Shown here one piece after another: positions 1 through 8,292 of a stretch of DNA of 64,000 nt (positions are counted from its first letter, which is position 1; each line of letters begins with the position of its first letter). Source of the stretch: Streptosporangium sandarakinum (GTDB taxonomy: Bacteria; Actinomycetota; Actinomycetes; Streptosporangiales; Streptosporangiaceae); NCBI RefSeq assembly GCF_013409935.1, contig NZ_JACCCO010000003.1, positions 1,426,001 through 1,490,000 of the forward strand, in the 5' to 3' direction. Both the position numbers and the translations under genes were made by a program. The notes under the pieces were generated by a model. The model saw only the letters and a program-made list of their open reading frames with translations. It did not search any database and had not been told where the DNA came from.

Positions 1-478
1 CGAGCGAGGAGCACACGTCGCGGCCGATCGCGGCGCGGGCCCGGGCCAGCCGCTCCTCCGAGAAGGAGGTGACACAGACCCGGTCGTAGGCGTTGGTCCG
101 CCTGATCACCCGGGCCAGCGGCCCGATGGACGAGGTCTCCTTGACGTCGATGTTGAACCGCACCCCGGGCCAGGAGCCCAGCAGGTCCTCAAGGAGCGGG
201 ATCTCCTCGGTCCCGCCGATCCGCGCCTGCCGGACCACCCGGTAGGGCAGGTCGGAGATCCGGCCGCGCCGGTCGGTCACCCGGTCGAGGGTGTGGTCGT
301 GGAAGGCCAGCAGCACCCCGTCGGCGGTCGCGTGGGCGTCGGTCTCCAGGTAGGTGTAGCCGAGCTCCACGGCGCGGGCGAACGCGGCGTGGCTGTTCTC
401 CCGGCCCTCGGCCGCCCCGCCCCGATGGGCGAAGGCGAGCGGGCCGGGATGGTCGAGGAAGGCGTAACGGCGCTGCAC
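1..478 (-). CDS. Glycerophosphodiester phosphodiesterase, C-terminus cut by window edge
   Basis: Cleaves glycerophosphodiesters to glycerol-3-phosphate and an alcohol. The visible N-terminal 159 codons carry the GDPD signatures in order: AHRGGAAEG with catalytic His near residue 18, then RENSHAAF, the acidic metal-binding pair in LETDAHAT, and the second catalytic His in LAFHDHTLDRVT. The rest of the barrel runs off the left edge. A GTG at 478 is chosen because an in-frame stop lies about 34 nt upstream and no ATG falls between; the start VQRRYAFLDHPGPLAFAHRGG resembles family members. No signal peptide is seen, so a cytoplasmic enzyme is likely. Family is secure; substrate is not. Confidence 0.85.
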   Translation of the reverse strand, partial: MQRRYAFLDHPGPLAFAHRGGAAEGRENSHAAFARAVELGYTYLETDAHATADGVLLAFHDHTLDRVTDRRGRISDLPYRVVRQARIGGTEEIPLLEDLLGSWPGVRFNIDVKETSSIGPLARVIRRTNAYDRVCVTSFSEERLARARAAIGRDVCSSL

Positions 479-657
479 GTGCAGGAGTATGCCGCCTGAG
501 GGCGGGGCGCGTCACCGGGACGGGCGGTGAACGTTCGCGGTGGCCCCGGTGAAACGGCGGGCGCCCGTGGCCGCGTGCCCGCGGCGCCGGACGCCGCGGG
601 AGCCGGCTTCGCCCGCCAGGGGGCCGGTTCCCGGACGCGCCGCGCCGGGAGCGGGGC

Positions 658-1218
658 TCAGTTCCCGGCGGGCATGCCCTTCGCGGCCCATTCCTGGCGG
701 CGGGCCTCGGCCACCGCGATCGCGGTGGCCACCCCCACGTTGAACGAGCCCACCCGGCCGACCTGCGGGATGTAGCAGACGCCGTCGGCTGCCTCCAGCA
801 GCGCCGGGGAGCAGCCGTGGTCCTCGCTGCCCACCACCAGGCACACGTCGCCGTCGAGCTTCGCCTCGTGCAGCGGCACCGCGTCCCCGGTCAGCTCGAC
901 CGCGATCACCCTGAAGCCGTCGTCCTTCGCGGCCCGCACCGCTTCCAGGACGGGGACCGGCTCGTCCCACGCCACCAGGCGGTCGGTGCCCAGCGCGGTC
1001 TTCTGCGCCTTGGGGTTGGTCGGGGGAGTGGCGTTGCCCGCCAGCCAGACGTGCCCCACCCCGAAGGCGGCGGCCGTACGGAAGATCGAGCCGATGTTGA
1101 ACGGGCCGGTCACCGACTCCACGATCAGGGCGAGCCTCCCCTCGGTGTGCCTGCGCCAGGTGCGGTTGAGCCGCTTGACGTCCGTCTGCCGCAGCTGCCT
1201 GCGCGGATTCGCGGTCAT
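658..1218 (-). CDS. TrmH/SpoU-family RNA 2'-O-methyltransferase
   Basis: SPOUT-class methyltransferase expected to 2'-O-methylate tRNA or rRNA with S-adenosylmethionine. The 186-residue protein shows the three SpoU motifs: GPFNIGSIFRTAAAFG near the N-terminus with the catalytic Asn/Arg region, VVGSEDHG in the middle, and IPQVGRVGSFNVGVATAIAV forming the trefoil knot that binds the cofactor. It lacks the extra N-terminal RNA-binding domain of longer SpoU proteins, so it is a minimal, TrmH-like version. The exact target nucleotide cannot be told from sequence. It sits between two other minus-strand genes with about 120-nt gaps and need not be in an operon. Confidence 0.85.
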   Translation of the reverse strand: MTANPRRQLRQTDVKRLNRTWRRHTEGRLALIVESVTGPFNIGSIFRTAAAFGVGHVWLAGNATPPTNPKAQKTALGTDRLVAWDEPVPVLEAVRAAKDDGFRVIAVELTGDAVPLHEAKLDGDVCLVVGSEDHGCSPALLEAADGVCYIPQVGRVGSFNVGVATAIAVAEARRQEWAAKGMPAGN

Positions 1219-1340
1219 CGTTCGTTCACCGTTCCTCGTTCGTCGTGGTTCACCCGGGCGCGCCGCGGCTCGCCGGGGTCGTTCGTCACCGGGCCGTACG
1301 GCCGGCGCCCGGGGGAGGCGGGGCCCCGCCGGGGCGGGTC

Positions 1341-1970
1341 TCAGCCCTTCCGGTCCGCGGGGCGGGCCTCGACCCTGAGGACCCGGTAGGAGGAGCGGGA
1401 GGCCGCGCGGGTGGCGGGCCAGCCCTGCTCGTTCAGCCAGCGCTGCAGCGAGTCGGACCCCAGGTGCTTCTGGACCACGAGGTGGGCGACGCCGTCGGGG
1501 GTGAGCCGCGACAGCCAGCGGGTCAGCATCTCGTGCATCGCGGCCTTGCCGATGCGGATGGCGGGGTTGGACCAGATGGCCCGGAACCGCACCTCCGGCG
1601 GGACCTCGTCGACATGCACTGACCTTACTTTGTCAAGGCCTGCGCTCTGGGCGTTCCTGGCGCACAGGTCGACCGACCTGCGGTTGACGTCGACGGCCCA
1701 GACGGTCGCGGCGGGCGCGCGGGAGGCCATGGTCAGGGCGATCGGGCCGTAGCCGCAGCCGAGATCCAGCAGGTCGCCCTCGGCCGGGGGAGGCGGCACG
1801 GTCTCCAGCAGGATCCGGGTGCCCTGGTCGACCCGTTCGGGGGAGAAGACCCCGCTGTCGGTCTCCATCCTCAGGTGAAGGTCGGGGAGCACGAGCGTGA
1901 CCGAGCCGGGACGGCTGGCGGTCTCGGGACGCTCCTCGAAGTAATGTGCCACGTCGTAGAACGTTACCAA
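1341..1970 (-). CDS. RsmC-like small methyltransferase (MTS family)
   Basis: Class I SAM-dependent methyltransferase of 209 residues. Motif I is LLDLGCGYGPIAL around residue 67, an acidic motif II residue follows in WAVDVN, and the catalytic tetrapeptide region reads IWSNPAIRIGK. This NP(P/A)IRIGK form is typical of the Gram-positive MTS subfamily related to RsmC, which makes m2G in 16S rRNA; RsmC itself usually has NPPF. The N-terminus, with its FYDVAHYFEERP stretch, resembles the same group. rRNA guanine-N2 methylation is the most likely role but is inferred from the family only. Confidence 0.75.
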   Translation of the reverse strand: MVTFYDVAHYFEERPETASRPGSVTLVLPDLHLRMETDSGVFSPERVDQGTRILLETVPPPPAEGDLLDLGCGYGPIALTMASRAPAATVWAVDVNRRSVDLCARNAQSAGLDKVRSVHVDEVPPEVRFRAIWSNPAIRIGKAAMHEMLTRWLSRLTPDGVAHLVVQKHLGSDSLQRWLNEQGWPATRAASRSSYRVLRVEARPADRKG

Positions 1971-2067
1971 CGCCCGGGACCGCGCCGGGGCGGCCGCGTC
2001 CCCGGGACCCGTCGCGGGCCGCCCGGAGTCCGGGGCGGGGAGCGGCCACGGCCGGGAGGCGGCCGGG

Positions 2068-3015
2068 TCAGGGCAGCCGCGTGCCCAGCAGCATCGAGGC
2101 CGCGGCGACCGCCATGCCGGTCAGCGCCGCCGCCACCACGAACCACTGGGTGACCTCCTGCTCGACCGTCTGGTAGCCGAGCGAGGTGCCGATCTGCTCG
2201 TAGACCTCCCGGAGCTGGCTGCCCGACTCCGCCTCGTAGGCACGGCCGCCGGTGCCCTCCGCCAGACTCTGCAGGGTCGCCTTGTTCACCGGGACGTTGA
2301 CGTCGCGGCCGTCGATCGTGACGGTGCCGTCCTGCGTGCCGTAGGCGATCGTCGACACCGGCACCCGGGCGGAGGCCGCCGCCTCGACCGCCTCGGCCAC
2401 CGTACGGCCGGAGGTGTTGTCGCCGTCGGACAGCAGCACGACCGCGGCGGGCGGCGGATCGGTGACCGCCTGCTGGTCGAAGGAGCGGACGGCGTCGAGC
2501 GAATTGAACACCGCCTCCCCGATCGCGGTTCCGGCCCGGGTGCTGAGGTTGCCGATGGAGGTGTTGACCGCCTGATGGTCGGTGGTGGGGGAGACCACGA
2601 CCGAGGCGGAGCGGGCGAAGGCGACCACCCCGACGTTGAACCGCTCGGGCAGGTCCCTGACGAACTTCTGCGCGGCCTGCTTGGCGGCGGTGATCCGGCT
2701 GGGTGCGACGTCGCCCGCCTCCATCGACAGCGAGACGTCCAGCGCGATGATGATGGTGGCACGGTCGCGCGGGACCCGCACCGAGTCGGCCGGCCGGGCC
2801 GCGCCCAGGACCAGCAGGGACATCATCAGCAGGAACAGCGTGGGGGCGACGTGCCGTCGCCAGCCGGGCCCGGCCGGCGCCACCAGCGCCAGCAGCGGCA
2901 GGTTGGTGAAGCGCACGGCGTGACGCCGGCGGGCGAACTGGGCGGCCACGTAGCCCGCCACGACCAGCGCCAGCGCGGCGAACAGCCACAGCCAGGCCGG
3001 AGAGAGGAAGGTCAC
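2068..3015 (-). CDS. VWA-domain membrane protein (BatA-like)
   Basis: A 315-residue membrane-anchored von Willebrand factor A protein. Two hydrophobic helices near the N-terminus (around residues 8-27 and 54-75) precede the VWA domain, whose metal-ion-dependent adhesion site begins at ALDVSLSME (DxSxS). A third helix, [20 protein letters not shown], ends the protein, so the domain should face outside between membrane spans. The start is GTG at 3015, overlapping the DUF58 stop by 4 nt (GTGA), which shows translational coupling. With MoxR and DUF58 it forms the usual MoxR-DUF58-VWA set, thought to act in chaperone-like assembly or envelope stress; the client here is unknown. Confidence 0.85.
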   Translation of the reverse strand: MTFLSPAWLWLFAALALVVAGYVAAQFARRRHAVRFTNLPLLALVAPAGPGWRRHVAPTLFLLMMSLLVLGAARPADSVRVPRDRATIIIALDVSLSMEAGDVAPSRITAAKQAAQKFVRDLPERFNVGVVAFARSASVVVSPTTDHQAVNTSIGNLSTRAGTAIGEAVFNSLDAVRSFDQQAVTDPPPAAVVLLSDGDNTSGRTVAEAVEAAASARVPVSTIAYGTQDGTVTIDGRDVNVPVNKATLQSLAEGTGGRAYEAESGSQLREVYEQIGTSLGYQTVEQEVTQWFVVAAALTGMAVAAASMLLGTRLP

Positions 3016-3956
3016 CGTGCCACTCCTGACGTCGGATGCCGGTGCGCCAGGTGCGCCGTGCGCCGCTGCCGCAGGACGAACTGGGCGATGTCGAAGATCC
3101 AGTCGCGGTCGGTCCGCAGCACCAGGTGCGCCACTCCGCAGCGGCGCAGCGACGCGCGGGTCGCCGCGCGCTGGGCGGCGGCCGCCTCGGCGTAGGCCGC
3201 CCGCAGCCTGCCGGTGAGCCGGACCTCGCGGGTCCGCCCGGTCTCGGGATCGACGAGGCTCACCAGCCCCACCCCGGGCAGCTCCAGCTCACGCGGGTCG
3301 ATCACCTCGACGGCCAGCACCTGGTGGCGGGCGGCCAGCCGGCGCATCGGCCGCTCCCAGGGCGGCTCCAGACGCGGATCGAGGACGGGTTCGGCGCCCA
3401 GGAAGTCGGAGACGATCACTCGCAGCCCGCGGCGGCGCCGTACCGAGGCGAGCACCTCGACCGCCTCGGCCAGGTCGGGGGCGTCGGCGACGGGGCGGCC
3501 CCGGGGGGCCTCCGCCAGCGAGTGCAGCAGCCCATAGAGGGCGGGACGGCCGCTCCTGGCGGGCATCCGGTGGATGTGCTCGTCGTGCAGGACGTAGGCG
3601 CCGAAGCGGTCGCCGATCCGCCCGGCCAGGAAGCCGATCGCGCCGATCGCGGCGACCACGAGGTCGCGTTTCTCCATGACGGCGGTGCCGAAGTCCATGC
3701 TGGGCGACAGGTCGGCCAGCGCCCAGGTCTCCAGCTCCCGGTCGGCGATCAGGTCCCGCACATGCGGGACGCCCGTGCGGGCGGTCACCGCCCAGTCCAT
3801 GCGGCGGATGTCGTCCTCACCGGGGACGTAGACGCGGCTGTCACCGGCCTCGCTGCCCGGACCCGGGATGAGCCCCTCGTAGGAACCGTGCAGCAACCCG
3901 TCCAACCGCCGGACGATCGTCAACTCCAATCGCCGCAGAGCCTGTTCTGTGTTCAT
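3012..3956 (-). CDS. DUF58 domain protein
   Basis: A 314-residue DUF58 protein, the middle gene of the MoxR-DUF58-VWA operon. It carries the conserved [18 protein letters not shown] stretch and a VWA-like acidic motif in [11 protein letters not shown]. No membrane helix or signal peptide is visible. The family is taken to work with the MoxR ATPase, but no enzymatic activity is established. The only good start is ATG at 3956, which lies inside the 3' end of a dispersed intergenic repeat: GCGTCGCC directly precedes it and there is no Shine-Dalgarno sequence. Starting there gives the expected family N-terminus [17 protein letters not shown]. Confidence 0.85.
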   Translation of the reverse strand: MNTEQALRRLELTIVRRLDGLLHGSYEGLIPGPGSEAGDSRVYVPGEDDIRRMDWAVTARTGVPHVRDLIADRELETWALADLSPSMDFGTAVMEKRDLVVAAIGAIGFLAGRIGDRFGAYVLHDEHIHRMPARSGRPALYGLLHSLAEAPRGRPVADAPDLAEAVEVLASVRRRRGLRVIVSDFLGAEPVLDPRLEPPWERPMRRLAARHQVLAVEVIDPRELELPGVGLVSLVDPETGRTREVRLTGRLRAAYAEAAAAQRAATRASLRRCGVAHLVLRTDRDWIFDIAQFVLRQRRTAHLAHRHPTSGVAR

Positions 3957-4293
3957 GGCGACGCTGCGCGTCGCGGCTCGGGGGCTGGAGCCCGGTGTCT
4001 TCCCTCGTCGTTCACTCGCTGCGCTCCCTGTTCATGGCGACACTTCGTGTCGCGGCTCGGGGGCTCATGTCCGGTGTCTTCCCTCGTCACTCCGTCGCTC
4101 CGCTCCTGCGTTCCTCGGTCCAGACACCGGCGCCCCCTCGCTGTGTTCATGGCGACACTTCGTGTCGCGGCTCGGGGGCTCTTGCCCGGTGTCTTCCCTC
4201 GTCACTTCGTCGCTGCGCTCCTGCGTTCCTCGGTCCAGACACCGGCGCCCCCTCGCGGCTCTCCTCGGTCCGGACACCGGCGCCCCCTCGCGG
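3951..4293 (-). repeat. Dispersed structured repeat, locus 1 (about three units)
   Basis: Three tandem, partly degraded units of the intergenic repeat. Each has a 7-bp hairpin (GCGACGC-TGC-GCGTCGC in the first, GCGACAC-TTC-GTGTCGC in the other two), a GGCTCGGGGGCT block, and long-range arms CCGGTGTCT and AGACACCGG about 55-65 nt apart. The second and third units, at about 4030-4141 and 4142-4260, are complete. Reading towards the DUF58 gene, the cluster ends in the ATG used by that gene, and it separates moxR from DUF58 inside what is otherwise an operon. Confidence 0.85.
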
Positions 4294-5298
4294 TCATCGG
4301 GCGGGTTGGTTCCAGACGACCAGGGGTGGGGGGACGGCGGCGAGGATGCGTCTGACGACGTCGTCGGGGTCCACGCCGTCGGCGAGGGCGTCGAAGGTGA
4401 GCATCAGCCGGTGGGACATCACGTCCACGGCCACGTCGCGGATGTCGTCGGGCAGCAGGTAGTCGCGGCCCCGGAGCAGGGCCAGGCCGCGTCCGGCGGC
4501 GACCAGGCCGAGGGTGGCGCGGGGACTGACGCCGACCTCGACGCTCTCCGCCAGGTCGGCCAGGCCGTACTCGGCGGGTGAGCGGGTGGCCATGACCAGC
4601 CGGACGACGTAGTCGGCGACGAGCTGGTGCACCGAGACCCGGTCGGCCATGGCCTGCAGCCCCATCAGCCGCCCGGGGTCCAGCACCGCCTTGGGGGCGG
4701 GCGGGGTGACGCTCATGCGGTGCAGGATCTCCAGCTCCTCCTGGGCGCTGGGATGGGAGACACGGATCTTGAAGAGGAACCGGTCGCGCTGGACCTCCGG
4801 GAGCTGGTAGACGCCCTCGGACTCGATCGGGTTCTGGGTGGCGAGCACGATGAAGGGCCGCGGCAGGGGATGCGTCCGGCCGGCGAGGGTGACCTGCCGC
4901 TCGGCCATGACCTCCAGCAGCGCGGACTGCACCTTAGCGGGGGCGCGGTTGATCTCGTCGGCGAGCAGGAAGTTGACGAACACCGGGCCGAGCTCGATGT
5001 CGAAGGACTCCCGTGACGGGTGGTAGACGCGCGTCCCGACGATGTCGCTGGGCACCAGGTCAGGGGTGAACTGGATGCGCGCGAAGTCACCGCCCACCAC
5101 GGTGGCCAGCGTCGAGGCGGCCAGGGTCTTGGCGACGCCCGGCACGCCCTCCAGCAGGCAGTGCCCGCGGGCGAGGAGCGCGACCAGCAGTCGCTCCACC
5201 ATGTGCTCCTGACCCACGATGACCCGCCGCACCTCGGCGAGGGCCTCGCGCAGCAGTCCGGTGTCGATCTCGCGCGGCAGTTCTTCGGCGACGGTCAT
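4294..5298 (-). CDS. MoxR-family AAA+ ATPase
   Basis: A 334-residue AAA+ ATPase. Walker A is EGVPGVAKT, Walker B is LLADEINRAPAKVQSALLE with its following helix, sensor 1 is VLATQNPIE, and the MoxR-typical QLPEVQRDRF follows. The C-terminal lid contains SPRATLGL. ATP-driven remodelling of partner proteins is the accepted role, working with the downstream DUF58 and VWA proteins. ATG at 5298 was chosen because it gives the family N-terminus (MTVAEELPREIDTGLL). The frame stays open far upstream only because it is antisense to other GC-rich genes. About 340 nt of repeat DNA separates it from DUF58. Confidence 0.9.
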   Translation of the reverse strand: MTVAEELPREIDTGLLREALAEVRRVIVGQEHMVERLLVALLARGHCLLEGVPGVAKTLAASTLATVVGGDFARIQFTPDLVPSDIVGTRVYHPSRESFDIELGPVFVNFLLADEINRAPAKVQSALLEVMAERQVTLAGRTHPLPRPFIVLATQNPIESEGVYQLPEVQRDRFLFKIRVSHPSAQEELEILHRMSVTPPAPKAVLDPGRLMGLQAMADRVSVHQLVADYVVRLVMATRSPAEYGLADLAESVEVGVSPRATLGLVAAGRGLALLRGRDYLLPDDIRDVAVDVMSHRLMLTFDALADGVDPDDVVRRILAAVPPPLVVWNQPAR

Positions 5299-5421
5299 GG
5301 TGACATTCCACCAAATGAAAACCCGCGCCGCACGGCTGGGCGGGGGTATTTCCCCCGGTCTCCGCGTGGCCCGCCGCCCGCGGCTCGCGCGGGCCGCGTG
5401 CGGCGGCGGGCGTGTGCTTTC

Positions 5422-6192
5422 ATGGCAGTCGTGGCCAGTCCGCTCCAGTACGGTGATCCGCCCCATCTCGGGCCCTTCGTCCTTCGAGCCCGCCTGTGGG
5501 CGGGGCCGGCCGGGCTCGTCTACCTCGGGCAGGCCCCCGACGGCAGGGCGGTCTCGGTCGCGGTGCTGACCCGGGGAGCGGCGCTGGATCCGGCGGCCCG
5601 TGACAGGTTCGTCGCCGCGATCCGCGAGGCCGCGTCCGGTCGTTCGGTCGTGCGGGGGTGGGTGGTCAGGGCCACCAGGGGCAGGACCGCGCTCGCCGCC
5701 GACGCGCCGCCGGTGCTCGGGATGAACGGCGGGAGCGCACCGTGGGTGGCCACGCCGTACGAGCCGTCCCGGGCGGGCGCCGAGCGGTTCCTGGAGCCGG
5801 TGCTGGTGCGCGGCATGCTGATCGGTGAGCGGCACGGCCCGGACTTCGCGCCGTACTGGGTGAGCGACCGCGTGCCCGCGCTTCCCGGCCCGCCGAAGCC
5901 CGCCCCGCCGCCGACCGAGCCCCGCCGGTCGGTGGTCCTGGCCGGGGTGGTGCTGACCGTTCTGCTGGTGATGACGGTGGTGATGGCGTGGCTGCTGCTG
6001 CGCGCCGAGGGCGAGGCGCAGACGCCGCGCAGGCCGCTGCCGGCGACGGTGTTCGTGCCGACCCCGCCGCCGGTCCCGGGCACCCCGGACCCCAACCGGC
6101 CCACCGTGTCGCCGTCGCCGTCCCCCTCGCAGAGCGGTACGGGGACCCCGGGCCCCCGGGAGGGCGACGAGGACGACGGCGCCCCCATCTGA
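5422..6192 (+). CDS. Single-pass membrane protein with vestigial Ser/Thr kinase N-lobe
   Basis: A 256-residue protein divergent from moxR. Residues about 9-60 read like the start of an actinobacterial Ser/Thr kinase: LGPFVLRARLWAGPAGLVYL matches the glycine-rich loop and GQAPDGRAVSVAVLTR the VAIK strand. However, the loop glycines are poorly kept, the catalytic lysine is replaced (VSVAVL), and no HRD or DFG motif follows, so it cannot be an active kinase. A single membrane helix, VVLAGVVLTVLLVMTVVMAW, is followed by a Pro/Ser-rich tail. A role as a binding or scaffold protein is guesswork. ATG at 5422 is the first start after the moxR promoter region. Confidence 0.65.
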   Translation: MAVVASPLQYGDPPHLGPFVLRARLWAGPAGLVYLGQAPDGRAVSVAVLTRGAALDPAARDRFVAAIREAASGRSVVRGWVVRATRGRTALAADAPPVLGMNGGSAPWVATPYEPSRAGAERFLEPVLVRGMLIGERHGPDFAPYWVSDRVPALPGPPKPAPPPTEPRRSVVLAGVVLTVLLVMTVVMAWLLLRAEGEAQTPRRPLPATVFVPTPPPVPGTPDPNRPTVSPSPSPSQSGTGTPGPREGDEDDGAPI

Positions 6193-6466
6193 GAACACAG
6201 CGAGGGGCCACCGGTGCCTGGACCGATGAGAGCCGCGAGGGGGCGCCGGTGTCTGGACTGAGGAACGCAGTCGCGGAGCGGCGGAGTGACGAGGGAAGGC
6301 GCCGGGCTTGAGCCCCCGAGCCGCGACGCGCAGCGTCGCCATGAGCCCGTGAGGGGGCGCCGGTGTCTGGACTGAGGAGAGAGCGAGCGTAGCGAGTGAA
6401 CGACGAGGGAAGGCGCCGGGTCTGAGCCCCCGAGCCGCGACGCGCAGCGTCGCCATGAGCAGGGTA
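6193..6466 (+). repeat. Dispersed structured repeat, locus 2 (two units plus fragment)
   Basis: Two units in plus orientation with a partial unit before them, filling the gap before topoisomerase IB. Each unit starts GAGGGGGCGCCGGTGTCTGG and ends in the hairpin GCGACGCGCAGCGTCGC followed by CATGAG. The distal long-range arm is AGGCGCCGG rather than AGACACCGG. It can still pair with CCGGTGTCT through two G-U wobbles when this strand is the RNA, which would not hold on the opposite strand. Confidence 0.85.
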
Positions 6467-6477
6467 GGGAAACCGCC

Positions 6478-7572
6478 GTGACCGAACTTCGCCAGAGCAA
6501 TCCCGCGGAACCAGGCATCGTACGGCGGCGCAGGGGCCGCGGGTTCAGCTACCACTATTCCGACGGCAGGCCCGTGCGCGACCGCCTTACCCTCGACCGG
6601 ATCCGGGCGCTGGTGCTCCCGCCCGCCTGGACCGACGTGTGGATCTGCCGATGGTCCGACGGGCACATCCAGGCGGTGGGCACCGACACCGCGGGGCGCC
6701 GCCAGTACCGCTACCACGACGACTGGCGCAGGGAGCAGGACCGGCTGAAGTTCGACCGGGTGCTGGAGATGGCCGAGCGGCTGCCCAAGTTCCGTGAGCG
6801 GGTCGCCGAGCATCTGGGGCAGCGGGGGCTGACGCGTGAGCGGGTGATGGCGGCCGCGGCCCGGATGCTCGACATCGGCTTCTTCCGGGTCGGCGGGGAG
6901 GCGTACGAGTCGTTCGGGCTGGCCACGCTCCGGATGGAGCACGCCACCTGCTCGGCGGGCCACGTCGTCTGTTCCTACCCGGCCAAGGGCGGCAAGCAGC
7001 GGGAGGTGGAGATCATGGACGCGGACGTGTGCAAGGTGGTCACCGCCCTGCACCGGGCCGCGGAGGAGGGGGAGTTGCTGCGCTACCGGGACGGTTCCCG
7101 CTGGGTGGACGTGCGCAGCGACGACATTAACGCCTACCTGCGCGAGACGCTGGAGACCGAGGTGTCGGCGAAGGACTTCCGTACCTGGCACGGGACGGTC
7201 CTGGCCGCCGTGGGCCTGGCGGTCTCCGCCCGCGCCCGGTCCAGGACCGGCCGGAGGCGGGCGATCAGCCGGGTGGTGAACGAGGTGGCGGGCTACCTGG
7301 GCAACACCCCGGCCGTCGCCCGCGTCTCGTACATCGACCCGCGTGTCATCGAGGCCTACGAGAGGGGCCGGACCATCGGGCCCGCGCTCGGAAAGCTCGG
7401 CGCCGACGCCGCTTTCGGGCAGCTGGCCACGCACGGTGGCGTGGAGCAGGCGGTGATCTCCCTGCTGCGGGACTCGGCCCGGGAGGGCTCCCGGGGAAAG
7501 GCGCGGCGCGGGGGCGGCCGGCGCAGGGGCCGCGTGAAAACCGAGGGTCGCGCGAAGGTCGGGGCCGTGTGA
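6478..7572 (+). CDS. DNA topoisomerase IB (poxvirus/eukaryote-like)
   Basis: Relaxes supercoiled DNA by transient cleavage through a 3'-phosphotyrosine. The 364-residue protein has the bacterial TopIB layout: N-terminal domain with GFSYHYSDGRPV, then the catalytic pentad region RVGGEAYESFGLATLR (Arg), CSYPAKGGKQREVE (Lys), KDFRTWHGT (Arg/His) and VARVSYIDPRV with the nucleophilic Tyr near residue 285. The GTG at 6478 is preceded by AGGGTAGGGA. The last ~25 residues are Arg/Lys/Gly-rich and run into an 18-bp tandem repeat whose phase change supplies the stop, so the tail appears shortened. Confidence 0.9.
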   Translation: MTELRQSNPAEPGIVRRRRGRGFSYHYSDGRPVRDRLTLDRIRALVLPPAWTDVWICRWSDGHIQAVGTDTAGRRQYRYHDDWRREQDRLKFDRVLEMAERLPKFRERVAEHLGQRGLTRERVMAAAARMLDIGFFRVGGEAYESFGLATLRMEHATCSAGHVVCSYPAKGGKQREVEIMDADVCKVVTALHRAAEEGELLRYRDGSRWVDVRSDDINAYLRETLETEVSAKDFRTWHGTVLAAVGLAVSARARSRTGRRRAISRVVNEVAGYLGNTPAVARVSYIDPRVIEAYERGRTIGPALGKLGADAAFGQLATHGGVEQAVISLLRDSAREGSRGKARRGGGRRRGRVKTEGRAKVGAV

Positions 7573-7690
7573 AAGCCGAAGGACACATGAAGCCCGAAGG
7601 ACGCGTGAAGGCCACAAGGACGCGTGAAGCCCGAAGGACGCGTGAAGGCCGAGAGTCACGTGAAGGCCGGGGTCGCATGAAAGGCGGTGA
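7534..7690 (+). repeat. 18-bp tandem repeat at the topoisomerase IB 3' end
   Basis: About nine copies of an 18-bp unit with consensus GTGAAGCCCGAAGGACGC; copies begin at about 7534, 7552, 7569, 7587, 7605, 7624, 7642, 7660 and 7677. The first two encode the C-terminal VKTEGR and AKVGAV of topoisomerase IB. The second copy is one base short, which shifts phase and creates the TGA at 7570. In the continuing phase the units would encode KPEGRV-type peptides. This looks like an eroded basic repeat tail. Confidence 0.8.
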
Positions 7691-7732
7691 CGCGGGCAGG
7701 GAGCCGGTGAACGAGGGAGAGAGGTGATTCCG

Positions 7733-8125
7733 ATGCCGGCACGGAAGGAAATGCCGTCCACCATCCAGCGTTCTCCCAAGAAGGCGCAGGAGACCTGGAG
7801 CAAGGCCCATGACTCGGCGGTGGAGACCTACGGTGAGGGGGAGCGGGCGCATCGTACGGCGTTCGCGGCGCTGAAGCACTCCTTCGAGAAGGTCGGCGAC
7901 CACTGGGAGGAGAAGTCCCGCAAGGGGCCCTCCGACTCCCAGGCGGCCAAGAGCACTCCGAAGCGCGGCAAGACCGCCGAGGGGGTCGACGCCAAGGCGT
8001 CCAAGCAGCACCTGTACGAGGTCGCCAAGCGCCTGGATGTGCCCGGACGCTCCTCGATGAGCAAGGAGGAGCTGGTGGACGCGATCAAGAAGGCCAATCG
8101 GAGGGCCACGGCGAAGTCCCGCTGA
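7733..8125 (+). CDS. ChaB-domain protein with C-terminal Rho-N/SAP-like segment
   Basis: A 130-residue, highly charged protein. The N-terminal ~60 residues match ChaB (MPARKEMPSTIQRSPKKAQE to SFEKVGDHWEEKS). The last ~40 residues (LYEVAKRLDVPGRSSMSKEE and the KKANRR helix) resemble the Rho-N/SAP-like helical module seen in actinobacterial ChaB-like proteins. ChaB was first linked to cation transport, but its biochemical role is not established; the basic C-terminal module suggests nucleic-acid binding. ATG at 7733 is preferred over GTG at 7724 because GGAGAGAGG lies at suitable distance. It follows topoisomerase IB in the same direction. Confidence 0.8.
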   Translation: MPARKEMPSTIQRSPKKAQETWSKAHDSAVETYGEGERAHRTAFAALKHSFEKVGDHWEEKSRKGPSDSQAAKSTPKRGKTAEGVDAKASKQHLYEVAKRLDVPGRSSMSKEELVDAIKKANRRATAKSR

Positions 8126-8137
8126 GGGAATCGGATG

Positions 8138-8169
8138 CCCGCGTGACGGCCGCGTACCGTTCACGCGGG
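8138..8169 (+). terminator. Hairpin after the ChaB-like gene
   Basis: Perfect 9-bp inverted repeat, CCCGCGTGA at 8138 and TCACGCGGG ending at 8169, with a 14-nt loop. It lies 12 nt after the ChaB stop. There is no T-tract, as is common in high-GC genomes. Confidence 0.55.
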
Positions 8170-8292
8170 TCTCCATGTTACGGAGATTCTTTTCCTTCCC
8201 CGCTATAAATCACACACCGCCGGATATGGGGACCTCGTGTGCCGACAGGCTCGGTACGCCGAAGTGATCGCGACACGGAAGGGAATGACGTC

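Noticed and set aside
3949-4581. Short proteins beginning [11 protein letters not shown] in many places
   Set aside because: They are translations of the dispersed repeat (hairpin plus arms), not genes.
5299-7803. The moxR frame stays open far upstream, giving a possible 1169-residue protein
   Set aside because: The extension is antisense to topoisomerase IB and the kinase-like gene and has no family similarity; MoxR homologues begin at 5298.
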